In this document: positions 59,888-64,000 of the stretch, one piece after another
Layout: each line of letters opens with the position of its first letter
Position numbering within the stretch: the first letter of the stretch is position 1
Assembly: GCF_900156025.1 (NCBI RefSeq)
Contig: NZ_FTMO01000005.1
Coordinates: forward strand, 1 to 64,000
DNA length: 64,000 nt
Reading direction: 5' to 3'
Source: Allobosea sp. TND4EK4
GTDB taxonomy: Bacteria > Pseudomonadota > Alphaproteobacteria > Rhizobiales > Beijerinckiaceae
Position numbers and translations under genes: made by a program
The notes under the pieces: generated by a model
Told to the model about the DNA's origin: nothing
The model's input: only the letters and a program-made list of their open reading frames with translations
Database searches by the model: none

Positions 59888-60358
59888 ATGAGTCTCGATC
59901 GACCCGAGCCATCCGCGACGTTTCCCCTGCTGGGCCGCGAAGAGGCCGACGTCTTCGCCCGCTTTGCCAAGCTGGTCGCGCGATCGGCAGATCCGACCGG
60001 CCCGTCATCCGAGCCTCCGCCGTTGCAGCCGAACTGGTCGGCTTCGCTGGACCTCATCCGTGATGTCGGCCACCGCCTTCGCGAAACCCAACGGCGCTCC
60101 GATCAGATGATGCGCAATGCCTTGGAGATCGCGCAGAAGGCCGTCACCGCGATGCACGAGGCCGAAGAGCGGGCCCAGCTCGCCGAAGCCGAAGCCGCAT
60201 CCGCATCGGCGAGAGCACAGGCTGCGGAAAGCGAGCTGGAGGCGATGATGAGGCGCCAGCGCGAACCGGGCGAGCCGCTCATCACCGAAGTGGATCAATG
60301 GCTTCGCCAGGCCCATCGTCAGCTGCAGCAGGCGCGGGACGCGCGGACGGACCTATAG
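59888..60358 (+). CDS. Short coiled-coil protein, paralogue 3
   Basis: 156 residues from ATG 59888. A head of about 48 residues with EEADVFARFAKLVARSAD is followed by WSASLDLIRDVGHRLRETQ, a coiled coil rich in AEAEAASASARAQAAESE, and a C-terminal ITEVDQWLRQAHRQLQQA. The W-SASLDLIR start parallels W-ASALELVR of paralogue 1. Fourth gene of the run. Convergent with the phasin gene; the intervening hairpin at 60437-60461 terminates the phasin transcript. Confidence 0.8.
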   Translation: MSLDRPEPSATFPLLGREEADVFARFAKLVARSADPTGPSSEPPPLQPNWSASLDLIRDVGHRLRETQRRSDQMMRNALEIAQKAVTAMHEAEERAQLAEAEAASASARAQAAESELEAMMRRQREPGEPLITEVDQWLRQAHRQLQQARDARTDL

Positions 60359-60430
60359 CGCCCGACTCGCCGAAGGCCCCTGTCTGGCCATACCGAACCG
60401 ACATGCCTCAGGCCCGCGAGTTGCCTGGCA

Positions 60431-60461
60431 AGCGAAAGCCCCGGCCTGACGGACCGGGGCT
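60431..60461 (-). terminator. Rho-independent terminator of phasin gene
   Basis: Stem AGCCCCGG (60437-60444) / CCGGGGCT (60454-60461) with a 9-base loop. On the minus strand the hairpin is followed by TTCGCTT, a modest T-rich tail. It lies 49 bp after the phasin stop. Confidence 0.75.
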
Positions 60462-60509
60462 CCCGAACATCGTAGAACGCGCCAGCGGCAAAACCGCCGG
60501 CAGTCGCCA

Positions 60510-60857
60510 TCACGCCTTCGTCGTGGCCGGGATGGCCTTGGCGACGATGCCTTCGAACGGCTTGTAGGCGTCCTTGGCCATCGCCTGGTAAAGCTCGCCC
60601 ATCTTGGTGAACTGGGCGACAGCGCCCTCGAAGGCGGTCTTGACGTAGTCGGCCTGGATCTCGAGGGCCTTGTCGAAGGTCTTCACGCCGGCGAGCTTCT
60701 CGAGCGTCGCGGTGGACGCCTCGAACGACTTCTTGGCATAGTCCGAGGCCTCGACGGCGATGGTCTGCACACCCTTGGAGGTGGCGCCGAAAGCCTTCAG
60801 AGCGGCGTCGACATTCTCCTTGGAGGCCTTCTGGAACGTTTCGAACTGCGGGATCAT
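60510..60857 (-). CDS. Phasin family protein
   Basis: 115 residues from ATG 60857, with AAGGAG upstream. The sequence MIPQFETFQKASKENVDAAL opens a phasin_2 domain, followed by helical AVEASDYAKKSFEASTATLEKLAG and EIQADYVKTAFEGAVAQFTKMGELY. Phasins coat polyhydroxyalkanoate granules and control their size. No PHA synthesis gene is near, as is common for phasins. A TGC-rich near-palindrome about 105 bp upstream could bind the PHA-sensing repressor PhaR. The 29-codon upstream extension is noncoding. Confidence 0.93.
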   Translation of the reverse strand: MIPQFETFQKASKENVDAALKAFGATSKGVQTIAVEASDYAKKSFEASTATLEKLAGVKTFDKALEIQADYVKTAFEGAVAQFTKMGELYQAMAKDAYKPFEGIVAKAIPATTKA

Positions 60858-60961
60858 GATCGTCTCCTTGGTACGCTCGGGTCGTTGTTGAACAGGCGGG
60901 ATAGGGTCCAGCCCGCTGCCCCGACTCGGATGAGAGCTCACCAACGGGGTCTGGCCTCATA

Positions 60962-60976
60962 TTGTGCACTGCAACA
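60962..60976. promoter_or_regulatory. Near-palindrome TTGTGCACTGCAACA upstream of phasin
   Basis: TTGTGCA C TGCAACA is symmetrical at 5 of 7 pairs and resembles TGC-N-GCA sites bound by PhaR, the repressor of phasin genes. It lies about 105 bp upstream of the phasin ATG. The core recurs at 20977-20988 and 23692-23703. Confidence 0.45.
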
Positions 60977-61040
60977 TGAATGTCAAGAGCATGCCGCAAT
61001 GCACCAGACGCAGATCGTTCCGATCGCAACGATTCAAGTT

Positions 61041-61055
61041 TTAACCGCTCCGTAA
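61041..61055. promoter_or_regulatory. Near-CtrA box upstream of the carboxypeptidase gene
   Basis: TTAACCGCTCCGTAA fits TTAA-N7-TTAA with one mismatch (GTAA) and begins with the TTAACC half-site. It lies 92 bp upstream of the dac gene. Since a similar motif occurs by chance in argS, confidence is limited. Confidence 0.4.
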
Positions 61056-61146
61056 CCGCACGCTCCTAACCTCTCCAACTGTGTCCTTCTCGCCACGTCA
61101 CCAAGGCGGAAGGGGCGGACTTTAGGTTGTGAGTTCGGGGCGTTTC

Positions 61147-62796
61147 ATGGTGTTGGGTTGCGTTGTGTTCCGGCGGCCGCGTCTGCGGGCCGTCGTCGGG
61201 TTGATTGGCATCGCCGCCCTCGCGGCGACGATGGCGACCTCCCCCGCCGAGGCGCGCAAGCGCCGGCATCATGCCGGCGGCGGCTATACCCCTCCCTATG
61301 CCGCCATGGTCGTGGACGCCCGCACGGGGCGCACGCTCCATGCCGTCAACGAGGATGCGCCGCGCATCCCGGCCTCCCTGACCAAGGTGATGACGCTCTA
61401 CATGCTCTTCGAGCAGATGGAGCGCGGCCGCTTCGACATGGATACGCAGCTCAAGGTCTCATCCTATGCCGCCTCGCAGCCGCCGACCAAGATCGGCCTT
61501 CGCCCGGGCTCGACCATCTCGGTCAGCGATGCGATCAAGAGCATGATCACGCTCTCGGCCAACGACGCCTCCGTCGTCGTCGCCGAGAACATCGCCGGCT
61601 CCGAGGAGGCCTTCGCCGATCAGATGACGCGCAAGGCGCGCTCGCTCGGCATGAGCCAGACCCGCTTTTCCAACGCCAACGGCCTGCCGGCGTCGCCGCC
61701 GAACATCACCACGGCGCGCGACCTCACGGTGCTCGCCCGCGCCATTCAGGAGCGCTTCCCGAAATACTACCCGATGTTCTCGATGCGCGCCTTCCAGTAC
61801 GGCAGCCGCACGATCCGCGGGCATAACCGCCTGCTCGGCAAGGTCGAGGGTGTCGACGGCATCAAGACCGGCTACACCCGCGCCTCGGGCTTCAACCTGA
61901 TGACCTCGGCCAGGTCGGAAGGCCGCCACATCGTCTCCGTCGTGCTCGGCGGGCGCTCCGGCGCCTCGCGCGACAAGATCATGACCGATCTCGTGCTCGC
62001 CAGCCTGCCCCGCGCCGCCACCTCCGGCCGCGCCATGGTCGCGGAAGCTGCCGAGCGGGAAGCTCCCGAGGAACGCCTGAAGCCGGTCGAGCGGCCGCGC
62101 ATCGCCGCCGCCGAGCCTGCGCCGATCCCGGTTCCGCGCCCGGAGGCCGTCGCCGCGGCTCCGCAGCCGATCCCGGCCGCCGCCCGCGCCTATGCGCCGA
62201 TGCCGACGCAGACCCCGATGGCTCCGCCGCGCCCGGTGGCCGCCGCCGGCCAGCCGCTGCAGCTCTCCGGCATGCGTCCGGTCACCGCCACCACGACGCC
62301 GTCGGCCATGCGCTGGTCGATCGGCGCCCAGCCGGCCGACGCCAAGGTCCTGCGCCCGCCGGCGAATGTCGACACCACCTCCTCGATCGCCAAGGTTGCC
62401 GAGCCCGCGCCGCAGCCCGTGCAGGTCGCCGAGGCCAAGGCCGTGCCCGAGAAAGCCGACACCACCGCCAGCATCGCCCGCAAGAGCGAGGCTGCGGCCA
62501 AGTCCGCCGCGGCCGAGCCCGCCGCGGTCTCGCATCAGGCAGCCGTCGTCGCCTCGGGGAAGTGGGTGATCCAGCTCGGCGCAACCGACGACGAGGCCAA
62601 GGCCAGGGAAATCCTGGCCCGCGCCAAGGCGGCTGCTCCGCTCGGCGGCGTCGCCGGGTTCACGGAGAAGGTCGCCAAGGGTGGTTCCACCCTGTTTCGC
62701 GCCCGCTTTGCCGGCTTCGACGACTCGAAGGAAGCCCAGAGCGCCTGCGCCAAGTTGAAGCGGGGCGGCTTCTCCTGCTTCGCCACCAAGAGCTGA
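61147..62796 (+). CDS. D-alanyl-D-alanine carboxypeptidase with C-terminal SPOR domain
   Basis: 549 residues from ATG 61147; a GTG at 61129 is an alternative. A signal sequence (VVGLIGIAALAATMATSPAEA) leads to a penicillin-binding type-5 peptidase domain with active-site motifs SLTK (in IPASLTKVM), SAN (in TLSANDASV) and KTG (in DGIKTGYTRASG). A Pro/Ala-rich linker of about 160 residues precedes a SPOR domain (WVIQLGATDDEAKAR to the end) with two cysteines ten apart. The enzyme trims pentapeptides of peptidoglycan, and the SPOR domain should take it to the division septum. It follows the coiled-coil/phasin region. Confidence 0.93.
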   Translation: MVLGCVVFRRPRLRAVVGLIGIAALAATMATSPAEARKRRHHAGGGYTPPYAAMVVDARTGRTLHAVNEDAPRIPASLTKVMTLYMLFEQMERGRFDMDTQLKVSSYAASQPPTKIGLRPGSTISVSDAIKSMITLSANDASVVVAENIAGSEEAFADQMTRKARSLGMSQTRFSNANGLPASPPNITTARDLTVLARAIQERFPKYYPMFSMRAFQYGSRTIRGHNRLLGKVEGVDGIKTGYTRASGFNLMTSARSEGRHIVSVVLGGRSGASRDKIMTDLVLASLPRAATSGRAMVAEAAEREAPEERLKPVERPRIAAAEPAPIPVPRPEAVAAAPQPIPAAARAYAPMPTQTPMAPPRPVAAAGQPLQLSGMRPVTATTTPSAMRWSIGAQPADAKVLRPPANVDTTSSIAKVAEPAPQPVQVAEAKAVPEKADTTASIARKSEAAAKSAAAEPAAVSHQAAVVASGKWVIQLGATDDEAKAREILARAKAAAPLGGVAGFTEKVAKGGSTLFRARFAGFDDSKEAQSACAKLKRGGFSCFATKS

Positions 62797-62856
62797 CGCG
62801 AACGGATCAGGAGAGGAGTCCACGCCATGTCGCAGACGTACTCCGGCCACCCCGCG

Positions 62857-63555
62857 CTATCGCCGCTTCAGCAGGACGTCCTTGGCCTCGTTGACGCGAG
62901 CGGCAAGGCCACTCGTTCCCCCCGTATCCGGGTGGATGCGCTTCATCAGGGACCGATGGGCCTCGCGGATCGCCTCCTCGCCCGCCCCCGGCTGAAGCCC
63001 CAGGATCTCGTGGGCCTCCTTTTGCGACATCGCGCCCGGGCGCGCCGCGCGGCCCTGCCCCGCGTCGCCGTGACGCTCAGCGTCTTCACCCCAGCCGGGC
63101 GGCCGGCGGTGGAGATATGCCTGTAGCAGCCGCGCGCCTTCGGGGTCCTGCGCCAGCAACTCCCGCATCAGCGCTGTCATCTCGGCGGCGCCGAGCCCGT
63201 CGAGATCACGCCCGGCAAAGGCGCCTTTCTTGACCCGGCCGCCCTGCGCACTGCCATCCGGCGCCAGATCGACCACGAGCAAGGCCGATTCCGCTACGGA
63301 CGGCGCGCCGCCCCAGGGAAAGCGAATGCCGCCCGGCCCGGTGGCGCTCCAGCCGAGCAGCCAGGCGCCGACGCCGCCCAGCACCATCGCCATATCCATC
63401 CGCCCCCTTAGCATCAGCAGCCCGGCGGCCCCCAAAGCGGCGAAGCCGCCGCCGGTCTTGGCCACCTTGGCGAGCTTTTTCGGGTCGCTCCCGGCGAAGA
63501 ACTTGAGCACCCACCAGATCAGGATGAGGGTGGCCACGCCATAAAGCAGACCCAT
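62857..63555 (-). CDS. Membrane-anchored J-domain protein
   Basis: 232 residues from ATG 63555 (MGLLYGVATLILIWWVL). Two or three N-terminal membrane helices (including GFAALGAAGLLMLRGRM and MAMVLGGVGAWLLGW) are followed by a middle region and a C-terminal J domain with EAHEILGLQPGAGEEAIRE and HPD in KRIHPDTGGTSG. The J domain at the C-terminus, after membrane helices, recalls the Tim14/Pam18 layout. It probably recruits DnaK to the membrane. Convergent with the carboxypeptidase gene. The upstream extension of the frame is noncoding. Confidence 0.88.
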   Translation of the reverse strand: MGLLYGVATLILIWWVLKFFAGSDPKKLAKVAKTGGGFAALGAAGLLMLRGRMDMAMVLGGVGAWLLGWSATGPGGIRFPWGGAPSVAESALLVVDLAPDGSAQGGRVKKGAFAGRDLDGLGAAEMTALMRELLAQDPEGARLLQAYLHRRPPGWGEDAERHGDAGQGRAARPGAMSQKEAHEILGLQPGAGEEAIREAHRSLMKRIHPDTGGTSGLAARVNEAKDVLLKRR

Positions 63556-63774
63556 CAGCGGCACCCGGTCCCGTGCGGGCGAACCGACCGTCCGCACCGT
63601 CGCCCGGCTCCCTGTCCCATCGACCTGCCCATATCCGCCTGAATCGCTTTCATCGCCAAGATATTGGCCATCGGCAGCGCATTTGCTAGCCAGCGCCGCC
63701 CCGGGAGACCGGCATGACCGCCATCGCGATCCCGGCACCGTCGCGGCCCTGCGCATGGCGATCACCGGCCGGCG

Positions 63775-64000
63775 CTACAGCAGCCCAAGCCCCGCCAGTT
63801 CGCGCCGCAGCGCCTCCGGCATCTCGCCGAAATCGCTATCCTCGCCGGACAGGTCGCGCGGCGCCTCCTGGTCCAGCAGGTAGCGCCAGCCCTGGAACGG
63901 GCGGAACGGACGCGGCGCCACCGGCACGACCACCGGTTCGAGCACCAGATGGCAGCGGCCGATACCGTCGGCATCCTTGAACGGGCGGATATCCGTCAAA
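63775..64000 (-). CDS. DUF1489 family protein, 5' end outside window
   Basis: The last 74 residues, ending at TAG 63775-63777, contain DIRPFKDADGIGRCHLVLEP and RPFQGWRYLLDQEAPRDL, then EMPEALRRELAGLGLL. This is the C-terminal part of DUF1489, a conserved alphaproteobacterial family of about 140 residues with no assigned function. The TTG near the window edge is probably internal, so the true start is beyond 64000. Codes away from the J-domain gene on the same strand, upstream of it. Confidence 0.85.
   Translation of the reverse strand, partial: LTDIRPFKDADGIGRCHLVLEPVVVPVAPRPFRPFQGWRYLLDQEAPRDLSGEDSDFGEMPEALRRELAGLGLL

Noticed and set aside
1..64000. CRISPR arrays, tRNA or rRNA genes, insertion sequences, prophage
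   Set aside because: I saw no regularly spaced direct repeats, no T-loop consensus (GGTTCGAATCC) and no transposase, integrase or phage gene while reading. An exhaustive computed search was not possible.

Overview
The window looks like chromosomal DNA of a high-GC alphaproteobacterium of the order Hyphomicrobiales. A Bosea-like (Boseaceae) genome fits best, but that is an inference from gene content. Supporting signs are the conserved gene string erpA | dgt-argS-SPOR-nagZ-scpA-scpB-tatABC-serS-surE-pcm-nlpD-yajC-secDF, a cyoABCD-SURF1 quinol oxidase operon, an Irr-type iron box, a TTAA-N7-TTAA CtrA-type site, a phasin, and several families of the palindromic intergenic repeats common in this order. 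I saw no rRNA, tRNA, CRISPR array, transposase or phage gene.

Layout. 1-6.1 kb: the end of an unknown gene, then a leftward group with ethanolamine ammonia-lyase (eutBC), an amidase, an M20 amidohydrolase and a methyltransferase. 6.1-9.3 kb: a regulatory region with one strong and one weaker Irr-type box, followed by a three-gene metal-chelate ABC importer. 9.4-15.8 kb: a DctPQM TRAP transporter with a fumarylacetoacetate-hydrolase-family enzyme, divergent from a GntR regulator, an EthD-like small protein and an M20 dipeptidase. 15.9-22.4 kb: SURF1 and the bo3-type quinol oxidase cyoABCD, divergent from an MHS-type transporter. 22.4-25.5 kb: enoyl-CoA hydratase, a DUF1127 microprotein and trmFO.

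25.6-48.1 kb is a long leftward housekeeping block for chromosome segregation (ScpAB), protein export (TatABC, YajC-SecDF), tRNA charging (ArgS, SerS), envelope work (NagZ, a SPOR protein, an NlpD-like LytM factor) and homologues of two mitochondrial complex I assembly factors (NDUFAF3- and NDUFAF6-like). A TRAP binding protein and an ABC ATPase are inserted in it, and a DUF815 ATPase runs the opposite way. 48.2-56.5 kb is mixed: ErpA, an HD-GYP protein, a double cold-shock protein, LysE, a sirtuin, an aminotransferase, a DoxX-like protein, an altronate/galactarate-type dehydratase and a voltage-gated-type ion channel.

56.5-62.8 kb is the part I find most interesting. A rightward run of four coiled-coil proteins (one of 497 residues and three short, mutually similar ones) has no recognisable family and is preceded by a perfect TTAA-N7-TTAA CtrA-type site. 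It is followed by a convergent phasin and by a D,D-carboxypeptidase-SPOR fusion. This could be an undescribed CtrA-controlled cytoskeletal or polarity system. The window closes with a membrane J-domain protein and part of a DUF1489 protein.

Palindromic repeats of at least four families occupy many intergenic gaps. They overlap several apparent N-terminal ORF extensions and help to decide starts (eutB, pcm).
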